NCBI GenBank assembly: GCA_934047225.1
Contig: CAKOHE010000034.1
Coordinates: forward strand, 310,001 to 374,000
DNA length: 64,000 nucleotides
Reading direction: 5' to 3'
Source: Ypsolopha sequella
Taxonomy: Eukaryota; Arthropoda; Insecta; Lepidoptera; Ypsolophidae
Positions within the stretch are counted from its first letter, which is position 1; each line of letters begins with the position of its first letter. Below are positions 43,058-54,769 of this stretch, in pieces. Below the pieces are notes generated by a model, which ran no database searches, was not told the origin of the DNA, and saw only the letters and a program-made list of their open reading frames with translations. The translations under genes were made by a program, and so were the position numbers.

Positions 43058-43823
43058 CAGTGCGCGCCAATCTTTTAGTCGCTTCAATTTTTTAGGCGAC
43101 GCAATAGCCGTTTTGCGGTGTCAGGGGGACGTTACAGGAGCGAGGGCGCGGGTCACACCCGCCCGCGTGCCGCACTACACCCCCCGCTCGCCTTTTAGCA
43201 GGTGTCAACACTATGCGTTAGTGTTAGTGCTACGTCCGTACACTACACACCCGCGCGTTGCATGAAAAGTATCTCCGAGGAAAAAATTCTATGATTCGTT
43301 AAGTTTATCGTTTAATCTGTTTGTTATTGTTTATTGTTTTGGTTGGCTTTAATTGTTGTTTTGTTGATTTAGTTTGTTAAAGTTTATTGTTGTTATGCCT
43401 CGCGGACGTTATAGCGTTTTAAGGCGACAATAAAGCCAATTCTGAAGGCTTTAATTTTAGTTTTAGTGCTGTCACAACAAATTTTGTTTATTGCAAAATA
43501 GTCTTTAAATGCTAGGAACAAAAGCTTAATTACTTTAGAATAATTCTAGTTTTGACAGCACTAAAACTAAAATTGGAGGCTTTAGAATTGGCTACATTGT
43601 AGGAAAATGGTGTATGGGGGTGTAATTATATTAATGCGTTTTATTTATATAGTTAAGATTGCACTAAAATAATAAATGAATAATTAAATAGGTAGGTACA
43701 ACAAGAGTACACCTTCCCACCCACTTATAGTAAACATTTAATAATCAACCGTTGATATTATTGTTTCGTTGACTGTACCTGCGTAAGCTCATTCAGAGGC
43801 AACTAAAAGATTGGCCCGCACTG
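43058..43823. mobile_element. Mariner-type TIR element with nested palindrome
   Basis: The ends are CAGTGCGCGCCAATCTTTTA and its mirrored partner CAGTGCGGGCCAATCTTTTA, 25 bp in all, flanked by TA (43056-43057 and 43824-43825). There is no transposase. The interior contains a second palindrome at 43434-43593 with 41 bp near-perfect arms (AGCCAATTCTGAAGGCTTTA). Confidence 0.8.
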
Positions 43824-43825
43824 TA

Positions 43826-45234
43826 GGTTAGTGACCTATAGACTGTGTGTTGTATCTACAAACATCACCTCACAACAACGCCATCTTGTGATATTACATA
43901 AAAACAAATGGATTAGCTTTGCTTTAATTAGTTATAAACTTGCCTAGTGGTGGCGCAGAAAGTAGACATAAGAAATAAAAACCTCAAAATGCAGCGCCAT
44001 CTAGTTTTAGTCTGCAATTTGGGTGCTACGGTCTTTAGTATAGCAATCGGCAGTCTTCTTGTATTATTAGTCTATGGTACCACCTTCCGTTCCGAAGATA
44101 TGGCCAAAACAAAATTTTTTTGTAATAAATTTTAGAAAAAAAAAATCCCATCCCTAGTGACCGGGGACATCCCTAGGAACTGCGCCCGCTCGCGCTTCTT
44201 TATAAAATTTATTATTATTATTATATATATTATATATTTATAATTATTATATTATAAAAATCAACATCACAAACACTATCACTACCCATTAAATTGTCTA
44301 ACCCATGAGTCTTTATATCTATAACAATTCTATGGCGATGTAACAACAACAAAAGCGAAAAATAATAACTGAAATAAGTACTAAGTACTTAGTACACATC
44401 ACTTTTCATCACCATCAACAATGAAGTGTTACATTGTTTTATTGACACTTTATTGATTCTGCATTTTTTTTCAAGAGGCATCGTTTAGATATATTTAAAG
44501 TTAAACACGTTAGATAAAAAGGAGAAAGTGTTTATTATAGTATTTGGATTCAATCCTTTCTTAGGTTGACTGTACTTTGTATGTGATTCCACCTATAGGA
44601 TTCCACCTATAAACAATGTTTTAAGATTTATACTTTTGTCAAAAAAAAAATGTTTACCTCCCTCTTTTTTTTTGTTTTCAAACGTTCGTTTTAAAGACGC
44701 GGTTAAGAGACCAAATTGTTTTTTTTTTTATAAAATAGGCAATAGAAAAATATGTTGCCTAAATCCAATATTTTTTTTCCCTACAAAATATGTCAGTAAT
44801 AGCTAAAAACACACCAATTTGTTGTTTCGCTGCGTGATCACTAGTATTATGCGTCCAAGAACAAGAGGCCAAAGATCCAACATATAATCGCTTCTATGAA
44901 AAGCAAATAAGGTCTTTGCCATTAGACTTATTGTGCTGGACGGAAATTTAAAAAAAGTTGCTAGGGTATGCCATCCTCTTAATCGAAGTTTTCAGGTATT
45001 TCAATATTATTCAATGAAATACACGACATTTTTTCGACTATTTATCAAATTGTAGCACAGCATTTATTGCATAACTCTTTTGAAGTAATCTAACGGACTG
45101 TTTCGGACCAACTCGGACCGGACCGGCTTTTTACCGAAATAGGGCTAGTCCGTTCGGTCCGCTTGAGTTTAGGGCACACCATAAAAGTCCATCGGACCAG
45201 GTCCGAGTCCTATTTGAACGGACCAACTTAGGGC
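43826..45234. other. Unassigned, AT-rich runs
   Basis: TA/TTA simple sequence at 44205-44258. A small perfect palindrome GTACTAAGTACTTAGTAC lies near 44376. The stretch 45090-45235 repeats CGGACC/GGTCCG phrases in both orientations. No gene. Confidence 0.4.
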
Positions 45235-45452
45235 TTTTATTTGGTCCATGTGACAGCTCGGACTATCAGCTTACTCTTAGATCTAGACCAGGACATCCTT
45301 TTATTTGGTCCATGTGACAGCTCGGACTATCAGCTTACTCTTAGATCTAGACCAGGACATCCTTTTATTTGGTCCATGTGACAGCTCGGACTATCAGCAT
45401 ACTCTTAGATCTAGACCAGGACATCCTTTTATTTGGTCCATGTGACAGCTCT
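45235..45452. repeat. 64 bp minisatellite, 3.4 copies
   Basis: The unit begins TTTTATTTGGTCCATGTGAC and ends CCAGGACATCC. Full copies at 45235, 45299 and 45363 differ by one base (CAGCTTAC against CAGCATAC). The fourth is cut after GTGACAGCTC. Near identity means recent expansion. Confidence 0.9.
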
Positions 45453-46739
45453 GGGCCCCAGGCCCAGACGCGCGAATCCACGCGACATCTCTCTATGTCT
45501 CTACTGTGTGAATGTGTGCGTGCGTCAAACAAGATGCGACACAGCTACTAGCCGTTCAGAATTTATACTGAATACGGGTGTGTTTCGTAATACCAAAAAT
45601 GATGAATGAAAACTTAATGTGTTTTAAATTTTGTTTTAATAATCTGTAACATGATAACATAGGCTATGTTTCCGCTCGAACAATATCATACGTTTTGTTG
45701 TTTTTAATACAAAACAAATAAGAAGAAAACGGGTAATTTATGGTGTAAAAATGTGCGAATTGCAAATCGCTGACATTTCCGTTTCAGGTTAGTATTTTGG
45801 AAGGAAACATATTCATGGACCTATAAAAACACTGTCTTAATCAGAATAACAGCATAATTTGGTTGAAATATGCTCGAATTGCAAATGATTTTGGTATTAC
45901 GTTTGTATGGATAATTAATTTTGGACCGGCCTCTTAAGTAGTTGTGACTTTATGAATTCAACCACTGATGAAATATTTTTTTTCTACTAGAAAACTATCG
46001 TTTAGCGTAGTCCAATTTAAAACACGTAGAATAGAACTATCAATAAGTGAAATAACAAAAAACGGTATTTAAAAAATTATTTTAAGAACATTTATCAAAT
46101 CGAAACTTATCGAGAGTTTAAAACACAAAACGCGTCGATATTTCCCTTAGTTTCGCTGGGACATCGCAGCGTTCAGACCACAGAACATTTAAATCAAATA
46201 GAAAGGCTAAGTGGGCGTGTCACGCGCGCCACAACTACTGTTGAACATCAATACTTAGACCGAAACACGCGATCGCTGCCCATAGTCGCACGCGAACCGT
46301 GACTCTGTGAACAGCTCTGCCTAATCTAAAGAGAAATGCCGTCTTGTGCAATAATTACTTGCAGAATCACGAATAAGAAAGCAAACCGGAAAAAATGAGA
46401 TATTTCCTTTCACCTGTAATTATAAAAACTTTGTATAATATGAGAATTTTAGATAAATAACTAATTTACTCATGGTGACAACAAAAATATACACTACCGG
46501 CAATGTACGCTCACAATTTTGGCTAAGATGTAGTAAACAAGTAATGTATGCTCTCCCTACTTGTCAAACTTGCTCGCTAGTGTTGTGCCGTATCGTGGTG
46601 TCACACAATCGATAGACGTTTTTTATTCCTTGAGCGATATTCTTAAATTAAGATTTAAGATAAAACTTTTATAACATTCGAGAAACCGTTGTCAGTTACC
46701 CCAAAATCGACCGGATAACTAACTGTACAAGCAAGGAAA
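45453..46739. other. Unassigned, weak TIR candidate
   Basis: CGTAATACCAAAA at about 45588 and its reverse complement near 45892 could bound a 300 bp element, but the match is only 13 bp. No coding sequence. Confidence 0.3.
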
Positions 46740-47665
46740 ATATTTTTTATATAAAATGTATGAGAAAATATTTAAAAGTGAATAAGTGTGCGTTTATTTC
46801 CTCTACGGTGTAATTCTTGGCTATGCATAAATACATATTTTTCAAAATACATGAGATATTTGTACAGTCGAGAACAAAAGTATTCGTGTGAAAAGTATGA
46901 AAAAAAAATGAAAAGTGTTAAAGCGTGTTTTAATTACTCTACAATGTAATTCTAAGCTACGTATATGTATGTCTGAAAACGTTTATCAAAATAAATAGGG
47001 TAAAATGTACAGTCGAGGTCAAAAGCTTTGGGATAAAATATTTAAAAATGTATGAGTGTGTGATTATTTAATCTATAGGGTAATTCGAAGCTATGCACAT
47101 GTCCAATTGATTATTTATCAAGATATAGGGAATCTGTATATTCGAGGAAAAAAGTTTTTGCTAAAATATTTAAAAGTCTATAAATGTGTGTTTAATTATC
47201 CAACAGGGTAATTCTAAGCTATGCATGCATATCTTGAATATATATTTACAGTAGTTACAGTATCAGAGTTGGTATAACATACTAAAGGTTTTTACAAAAT
47301 ATATAGACAAAAAGAGCTTGGAATTACACTGAAGACTAAATAAACACACACTTCCTTGACTGTGCAGATGCCTCTTATATGTTGATAAATAAGTATTTAA
47401 TCATATGCATAGCTTAGAATTACCATATAGAGTAAATAAACAGACACTTATACACTTTTTAGACATACATATGCATAGCTTAGAATTACGTTGTAGAGTA
47501 AATAAAATACACTTTTACACTTTCAAATGTTTTTTCATACATTTCACCCGCACAACTTTTGTTCTCGACTGTACAAATATATGATAGATATTGAAAAATA
47601 AGTATTTATACTTATGCATAGCTTAGAATTACACCGTAGAGTAAATAAACACACACTTGTACGGT
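46740..47665. repeat. Mirrored tandem array (direct units then inverted units)
   Basis: About four direct units of 110-140 bp carry GTAATTCTAAGCTATGCAT, TACAGTCGAGAACAAAAGT and AAAATATTTAAAAGT. They are followed by about three inverted units with ATGCATAGCTTAGAATTAC and GTAGAGTAAATAAACACACA. The whole forms a large imperfect palindrome with its centre near 47250-47290. Confidence 0.75.
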
Positions 47666-48588
47666 TTTAAGGCGATGTAAGATGACGATCTTCACGTTTT
47701 AGAGGGGGTGAAGCAGGGGAACGATGCGAGGAGCTCCGCCCGTAGCGGGACGCCCTAGCTCGCTCTCGCCGAGCGCGCGGCCTTATTCTGAAGCCATCCG
47801 TATTCTGGTCAACACTACTGCAATAAATGTTTTACGATTTCGTATTCGATTTTCAAAAGATACATTTTATTAATGAATGATATGACTTACAACGCATAAA
47901 ACATTTTTGTCATATAAAAATATATCGATCAGCTGACCTACTTAGAATGATTAGTACTTTTTATAAAGAAACTACATTTTTGACACATTTTTCGATCAAA
48001 GGTATGTATCCGATTCTATAGTTAGAACACTAAATATGTCAATCCCAGAATTCCGAGATTTTTTCAATACAAAAAAACATTCTATATTAGCCAACACTCA
48101 GGTAAATGGGTATTTCTCATTTTGACCAAATATTTTGTTGTCTGTGAGAATATCAAAGCTTGTAATACTATGATGGAGGTAACATTATACCAAAAGATAG
48201 CGTTTGAGTAGTTCTACTTAGGGCACGTAAAGTTATTTTAATTAACAAAGTATATATATTTTCTAATAAAAAAAATAAACACCCAAATATCACCATTTCG
48301 TGGATGTTACATCTGTAGTTAGTGAAACAAAACCTAGATTATCCAAATTTTTATGAAATTTCATAACTAAAACTAGTGTTTTCAATAAATATTAATTGGT
48401 AGATAATAATTTTAATATTATACATATACAAATAAAGACACTGGCCTAAGAAAGTTTTACTTATATTATTTTATAGTCACGTAATATTTATCCATCAAAC
48501 CGTCCATAGCGTGATAACGTTATGCTTGTGCCACCCAGTTAGAACACAAAACCTCAACAAATCAGCAAAGAACATACCTTGTTTTATT
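47666..48588. other. Unassigned; GC-rich patch at 47690-47790
   Basis: A short GC-rich stretch (CGAGGAGCTCCGCCCGTAGC) with no ORF, then AT-rich sequence with nothing recognised. Confidence 0.35.
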
Positions 48589-49125
48589 ATACCACTAGCG
48601 ACCCGCCCGCGCGCCCCGGCTTCGCACGGGTGCAATGTTGATACTAAATATACTACAGAATGTCTTTATATACAACGTTCACAGTTTTTGTAATGTATTT
48701 AAGGTACTTAATTGGATATGGATTAATGCTGTATTGCTTAAAATCGCTTGGTAAATAAGCCATAATGGTTATTGTGGGTTATCCCTAAGAGATAAACATA
48801 TACCATCGCGGACTTTTTTGTATTTTAAAGTTGTACAATACTGTAGTACATTATTTTGATCTATCTCGTAGGGTTCAGCCAGCGTTTGCAATGTAAGCGC
48901 AAAAAATGTGTTTATTTTATTTACATCACATTAGAAACCTCTAAAATTATCAGTGTTTCTCTACTATACTATGCATGTATCATACAAATAAACCTTTCTC
49001 TTGAATCACCCTATCTATTAAAAAAAAACTGCATCAAAATCCGTTGCGTAGTTTTAAAGATCTAAGAATACATAGGGACAGACAGACAGCGGGAAGTGAC
49101 TTTGTTTTATACTATAGTAGTGATG
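48589..49125 (+). mobile_element. Lepidopteran non-autonomous element
   Basis: The start ACCACTAGCGACCCGCCCGC and CCCCGGCTTCGCACGGGTGC, and the end AAAATCCGTTGCGTAGTTTT with CAGACAGACAGCGGGAAGTG, are phrases I recall as very abundant in moth and butterfly genomes. No ORF. I do not assert its superfamily. Confidence 0.65.
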
Positions 49126-49261
49126 ATGCATTGGACATAGAACAGGCGGTAAAGTGTGAAATGTATGTCGTCGCTCTCGCTGCGGCTGCAAAATCCGCTA
49201 TGTGATTTTTAATTTTATGCAATTTTAATTCCTATCGTAATGAAAATAGTTATAAAAATTA

Positions 49262-49430
49262 CATTCAAATTCAAATTCAAAAAACGTTTATTCAGGATAA
49301 AAAACATTACAGAAATAGCAATTTCAAATGCACCGCCAAACTGCAAGGCAGTTTATTGGCAGTTGGCGCTCTCACTCTTGTAAGAACTGGTCCTTCCAAT
49401 CCTTGAACGGATACCATCACAACATCCTGG
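49262..49430 (-). mobile_element. Short LINE 3' end
   Basis: Reversed, it ends CCTGAATAAACGTTTTTTG followed by AATTTG repeats. It differs from the 6237 family upstream of the tail. Confidence 0.55.
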
Positions 49431-49467
49431 TGCTATTATTATTATTATTATTATATATATATATATA

Positions 49468-49729
49468 CAAGGTGACTTTTTGATCATCGTCCAAATTCAT
49501 ACTGGAGGCTTGGTAAGTGATCAGCATCAGGGATCGATAACAATTTTTGTGAAATTCGTATAATGAGATTTCGACTTCCCATGGTAATTCACTCCCAGTT
49601 CTGGGTGAATCACTATGGGGAGTCGAAATTTAATTTTATGAATTTTAAAAAAATTGTTATTGGTTCTTGATGCTGATCACTTACCAAGGCTCAAGTATGA
49701 ATTTGGACGATGTTTACAAATTCACCTTG
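49468..49729. mobile_element. Palindromic MITE in a TA run
   Basis: The ends CAAGGTGA / TCACCTTG sit directly in TA repeats. The arms share CTTGGTAAGTGATCAGCATC, and the centre has a second stem (GACTTCCCATGG / CTATGGGGAGTC-like). A diverged relative lies at 55335-55570. Confidence 0.8.
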
Positions 49730-49850
49730 TATATATATACATACACACGCACATATATACATATACATGTACATACATATATATATATATATGTATACAT
49801 GCATATATATACATATACATACACACACACATACACATATACATATGCTT
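49730..49850. repeat. TA/ACAT microsatellite
   Basis: Compound (TA) and (ACATAT) simple sequence. The Tyr/Ile/His ORFs across it are artefacts. Confidence 0.85.
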
Positions 49851-49973
49851 TTCGCAGTTAGTTCACTGATTGAACGAACCAGCCCAAATTTTAACTATAT
49901 TATATTATGTTTTTACAAATTGACATCTTTATGTAGGTATTTAATTTTATAGTTCTTTTAGTAAACATATATT

Positions 49974-50984
49974 TTATTTTACACACGAATCTAATAAGGA
50001 ATTTGTCACTTTTTTCTTAAATACAGGTTTGGAAAAGGTATCATTTCTAATATCATTCGGAAGATCATTGAGAATTTTAGGAATTAAATATTTTCTGGTT
50101 CTGGAACCATAGTAATTACATATTTTAGGGACAGTTAATTTTTTGTTACTAACCTTTCTTGTAGTGATGCTATGCGAGATAGGATTTTTATACTCATTAT
50201 TATTAAACTCCTCTAACAGAATGAGCAATTTAAATTTTTCATGGACAGGTAAAATTTTACAGATATTATAAAGTTGATCATAATCATGGTGACATTTCTT
50301 CTTTGTTTTATTATCAATTAACAATTTCATGATTCTTTTTTGTATGGCATTAATCTGGTCTATATAAGTTCTGAAAGTACACCCATAACTGCCCAAGCCA
50401 TATGATACAATCGAGTCTGCGAGTGCATAGTAAACAGAGTACATAGTAGCTCTGTTCACTACGCCTCTCAGCTGATAAAATTTACATAGTAATGATCTAA
50501 GTTTTGAGCATACATTGTTCACATGCGTTTTAAATGACATATTTTGATCTATGGTAAGCCCTAAATACTTATATTGATTTACAAATTCAATTTCAGGACA
50601 ATTACATGTATTTAAGCAGTACTGATGGAAACAAACATAACTATGCCCAATTATCTGCAGATTATTTAATTTAGGCTTATTGTATGGGGAGCACATATGC
50701 ATACATTTTGTTTTACATAAATTAATAATAATGCCATTGTCGTGAGACCATTTGATAATATTATCAAGGTCCTTTTGTATACAGTTTTGAATTACATTTA
50801 AATCATTGTGAGCATATAGTAAGCACGTATCGTCGGCGTACATAAACATTTTACAGTGTTTAACTACATTGCAGATACTATTAACATGCATGATGTATCC
50901 AACCGGACCGTACACGGAACCAGTAGGAACACCATACCTTATGTTTGCTTTTGCACCCTTTGTACCATTTATAGATGCCTCCAT
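49974..50984 (-). CDS. LINE reverse transcriptase, palm to C-terminus
   Basis: The 336-codon frame begins just inside the palm: RYGVPTGSVYGPVGYIMHVN, then the catalytic box FMYADDTCLLYA at residues about 47-58, and thumb/C-terminal motifs YKYLGLTIDQNMSFKTHV and YGSRTRKYLIPKILNDLP. Both Asp of the box are intact. The His-Val-Asn-Ser variant is shared with the RT at 9685. The native frame extends upstream beyond a TA-rich expansion; the Met used is internal. Confidence 0.85.
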   Translation of the reverse strand: MEASINGTKGAKANIRYGVPTGSVYGPVGYIMHVNSICNVVKHCKMFMYADDTCLLYAHNDLNVIQNCIQKDLDNIIKWSHDNGIIINLCKTKCMHMCSPYNKPKLNNLQIIGHSYVCFHQYCLNTCNCPEIEFVNQYKYLGLTIDQNMSFKTHVNNVCSKLRSLLCKFYQLRGVVNRATMYSVYYALADSIVSYGLGSYGCTFRTYIDQINAIQKRIMKLLIDNKTKKKCHHDYDQLYNICKILPVHEKFKLLILLEEFNNNEYKNPISHSITTRKVSNKKLTVPKICNYYGSRTRKYLIPKILNDLPNDIRNDTFSKPVFKKKVTNSLLDSCVK

Positions 50985-50999
50985 AGTTCTATTAGTAAT

Positions 51000-51050
51000 A
51001 TATATATATCATATAATATAATATATATCATATAATATATCATATAAGTA
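51000..51050. repeat. TATATGATATAT microsatellite inside RT coding
   Basis: About 50 bp of TATATGATATAT-type repeats lie between codons for NWLQNYL and for NRTMEASI (minus strand), where related elements read directly through. The repeat brings in stops. Confidence 0.8.
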
Positions 51051-51646
51051 ATTCTGTAGCCAGTTGTGTAAAGGTCCTCTTATTCCACATTCACTCATTG
51101 CTTGCAAAAGCTGGCTATGGTCTAGGGTATCAAAGGCTTTTTTGAAATCGATAAAAAGTGCCACTACTTGTTTCCGTTCATCTAATGAATTGTTGACATA
51201 ATCTGTAAACTGCTTAAGAGCCGTCGCCGTGCTACGGCCACGTCGGAAGCCGTGTTGATTATCTGAGATAATACAATGCTTGTCTAGGAATTTACTTATC
51301 TGTCTTACAATTAGTTTTTCTGTTATCTGGTTAATAACTGATAATATAGCTATAGGTCTATAGTTGGTATAGTCTAGGTGGCTATACCCTGCTTATATAT
51401 AGGTCTTATTATAGCCAGTTTCAAATCATCTGGATAAAGTCCTTTTTGCACACTCATATTTATAAAGTTAGCGATAATAGGACTTATTTGCTTTTTAATA
51501 TATTTAATATCCTCTACTCTAATACTATCTGAGCCGGGTGACTTGTTGTTACTTAAGCTGTCGATTATTTTTTCAATTTCAAAAGCACTAACTTTCCGGA
51601 ATCTTAACGAAATATCACTTTCTTTTTTGTATTCGTTTCTATTTAA
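51051..51646 (-). pseudogene. LINE RT fingers and first palm half
   Basis: The minus strand encodes LRFRKVSAFEIEKIIDSL, NNKSPGSDSIRVEDIKYIKK, then after a one-base frame change DYTNYRPIAILSVIN, FRRGRSTATALKQFTDYV and LFIDFKKAFDTLDH with the first catalytic Asp. It connects to the frames on both sides. Confidence 0.8.
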
Positions 51647-52336
51647 CCCGTCAAGTGTCCTACGATCAAACGGTTGATCATAAGAAAATGGGTGCCTCAA
51701 ATGCCCTATGATCAAACGTCTGATCATAAGCGGCGGTATGAAATTGCCGCCAAATATCTCGGAGTGAAATTGAACGAACTTTTGAGCAAAAATTGTTTAT
51801 GATTTCTCACAGTGTGGCCAACATTTTTGTATCATTGGTTTTCGGTTTAGAACGAATGAATTTTACTTACTTTTTGGTCAGTGAAAACGCAGCGGCCGGT
51901 CGAACGGCATCTAGTTTGTTTACGTCCGTAAATATTGAGTTATTGTGAAGTATTTAGTGAGTAATTGAATAAAAAAATTCATGTAGTCTACGCGTAAACT
52001 AATTGTGATTACGTGAATGTAAAAAAAAAAACTGAAATTAGTGTATATGAAGTGTTGTGAAGAAAAATATGACAAAAAATGGCGGAAAAAAAATGAAAGA
52101 TGAAACTATATCAAAGGATATCTTTGCTTAGGATTATTGCATAGGTATGTCTATTACATGAAAACATGGCAAATTTTATGTAGATTCTTAGAACATATAA
52201 CATATTGGGTAATAACAATCGCAAACCGACCAAATCCGTACATTTCTACCATCAAGTCGCTAGGAATCTCGTTTTGCGAAATGTACGCGGACATTTGCGG
52301 TACTCAGAATTGGCTTGTAAGGGGACACTCAAAAGG
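51647..52336. mobile_element. piggyBac-like non-autonomous element in TTAA
   Basis: It is flanked by TTAA at 51643-51646 and 52337-52340. Ends: CCCGTCAAGTGTCC and, inverted, CCTTTTGAGTGTCC. Subterminal copies of GATCAAACG..TGATCATAAG occur twice at the left. No transposase; the interior has a leader-like stretch and a tiny ATGGCGGAAAAAAAATGA frame. Removing it with one TTAA joins the LINE codons in frame (KKF-LNRNEYKK). Confidence 0.85.
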
Positions 52337-52345
52337 TTAAAAACT

Positions 52346-52877
52346 TTTTATCGCAATTATGTTTTATTTTATGTATTTCTTCTGTGAATGTTTCAGAAAA
52401 CTTACTACATACATTTTCGAGATTGTCTGACTTACCTAAGTACTTTAAAATTACATCATCTAACCTGGGCTTCTCCCTTCCCAGCCAGCTATTTATTTTA
52501 GCCCATATCTTTTTGGCATCATGATTACAGTTTTTTAATTCCTCTTGTTTACTCTTATTTCTAGCTACATTAATTAATTTGTTAACTTTATTTCTATATT
52601 TCGTATACTCTAACCTCATATTCATACAATTTGGTTTTGATTTCCACTTTCTAAACAGTTCATCTCTAATACATATTATTGAACTTAACTTATCATTTAT
52701 CCATGACGGTCTTTTGCGCTTACTGTTTAGCGAGATTTCTATCTTTGAATTTTCATAGACACTACCAAAAATTAAACACATCTTTTCATATAATACTAAC
52801 GGGCACTTACAGTCACGAAGTTCATCCCAATTCACTGAATCCAAATTTTCACGAACTAATCGATTAGACATTATCAC
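52346..52877 (-). CDS. LINE ORF2 linker between endonuclease and RT
   Basis: The minus strand is open from 52877. SNRLVRENLDSVNWDEL, RPSWINDKLSSIICIRDELF and KIWAKINSWLGREKPRLDDV are typical of the basic helical linker after the EEP domain. Beyond 52346 the frame runs into the TTAA element. Upstream, in the same reading, lies the EEP end KIADHYLI, so the Met is internal. Confidence 0.75.
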
Positions 52878-52985
52878 TTTACTTTTAGGTGTAACACTCG
52901 TCGTGTCCTCGCCCGTGGAGATCGTGACACCAATTAAGTAATGATCCGCTATCTTAGTAGTAAGAAGGAATGCGGCATAAAATAG

Positions 52986-54620
52986 CGGATCACATAGTAG
53001 ACCGATTAAGGGGGCTTATGTAACCCGAGAAATTCCTCTGTCAGTGAGAGTAGGTAGTGTGATAAAGTAAGGTAGTACAGATTACAGATGTCAAATAAAC
53101 CAAAATATTTTGATAAGAGAAGTTAGGTATTTTTACCTAAACTTGAGAATCGCTTATTACTCTCTGTGAAAAACTTCTCAGTCGAAATAGTTTATGTGTA
53201 CGTACCGTATGTATTAGTAAGAATAGGTAAGTATAGGCATCCAATATTTTTTCGATTTAAAGGATACTCCAAACATGAACGTAAGAAGGATCGGACACCG
53301 TGTCGCTAACTAATAACTGAATCACAACAATGGCGGCGGCTCAAAGTGCATGTGTGCGTGCTGGGTTGCCAACTGATACCAATTTCCCCAGAAAATAGTT
53401 TAGCACTATAAATAATACTATTGTCGCTTGATGGCGCTGTAATACGAATCTAAACCAATTCGTACAAACGACGCTGGATTTGGAGGGAACCCAGTCGTTT
53501 TCACCTCTGCTCTCTCCAATTATATTTAACCAATCATTCCTCCATACTTGGTTTCTTTTTGGAAGTCTAAAAAAAACACATCGGTATATATTTTTTTAAT
53601 AATTAATGTAATTTAGACTACCTAACTTGCGCGTGTATGCCTGTGTCGAAATTTGTTTAGCTCAAGCCCTTTGGTGGCGTGGGTATTTTTTATATTTCAT
53701 TTCATCATATCTATAGAGATGACCAACTGAAACAACATCTATTGATCGACACACTATTTTAAACAAAAAAAGAATCATCCAAATCGGTTAAGAAATGACG
53801 GAGTTATGGAGCAACTTACACAAAAAATATATGTAGAAAAAAAAACAGGTGAGTTGACAACTTTCTCTTTTTCGAAGTCGGTTTAAACGAAGATAAAAAA
53901 ATTATCAATTCCGCTCGAAAATCTATCACCGACATTTTGTGGTGAGTGATTTGCTTTTGTATTTAATGGCAACACTGGCCAATTGTCACGAGTATGACAA
54001 TTGAACTGAAGTCTCACGGATTAAGGCATTTTAGATCATATCACAGAGACAATAAAGTCTTTGACGTAGGACTTCAGTGGTGGCGCGGACTTTAGGTTTT
54101 GAGTTCCGAATTGAGCAGATTCATTTCATGTAAAAACACGTTAAAGATATGGAAATACGTTAAAAATCGAGTAACTTACCTATAAAAGGTAATTACCTGT
54201 AATTTTTTCATATATCCGTTATTATTTCTGCAAGATTTGACCACGCAGGACGGCATATTCGAAATTTTTTAAGTACGACGTCATCGCGTTTCGCCGGGCA
54301 AGGTTCGCTGCAGAATGGCGGTTGATTGGCTTATGTTTTTTGTATGTTTGCGTGCGGTTCGTCCGTACAAGCGAGTCGGCTTATCATGGGGTACCTCAAT
54401 ATTCTGTTAGCGGCGCGGAGTCCGCTACGTCCGTGACTCCAAATTTAACTTTTAACATTTTGTGCTATCACTTCTACTGAAAAATTGCTCTGCCAATTTT
54501 TATTTCTTAATGTGGTTTTATTTCCTTAAAATAAATTTCCTTGTAAAGTTATCCAAAAAAAAATCCTTTTGAATATATATATTTTTTATTTCTACATAAT
54601 TAGGTCATGTGAATAATTGC
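52986..54620. other. Unassigned, with one known repeat end
   Basis: 53770-53888 has CAAAAAAAGAATCATCCAAA, ACGGAGTTATGG and TTCGAAGTCGGTTT, matching the end of the 26 kb repeat. The rest shows no gene. Confidence 0.4.
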
Positions 54621-54769
54621 TCAGCTTAATTCAATACGTTTATTAGTAATGAGTCGCTGTATTTTAGTAGATTTTCCAATAAGCCAATGGAAATTCGGCC
54701 TAATACCGTAGTATTTACAATCTCAATAATTCCTAAATACAAGCATTGCCGTCACCCAGTCGCGGGTGT

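Larger units (their letters stand above)
49863..52985 (-). mobile_element. Minus-strand LINE split by a piggyBac-like element
   Basis: Coding order on the minus strand: end of the EEP endonuclease (KIADHYLI, about 52925), basic linker (52876-52346), RT start (51640-51390), RT palm (51370-51051), then palm, thumb and C-terminus (50984-49974). Defects are a frame change near 51390 and an AT microsatellite at 51000-51050. It is 5'-truncated near 52985. It is related to the LINE at 9343. Confidence 0.85.

Noticed and set aside
45235..45452. CRISPR-like regular repeats
   Set aside because: The units are contiguous with no spacers, in a eukaryotic context: a minisatellite.
49654..49952. Three overlapping Tyr/His/Ile ORFs
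   Set aside because: They are translations of a TA/ACAT microsatellite.
52137..52340. 67-codon ORF as piggyBac transposase remainder
   Set aside because: No DDD or Cys-rich C-terminal motif; the frame ends exactly at the element edge by chance.
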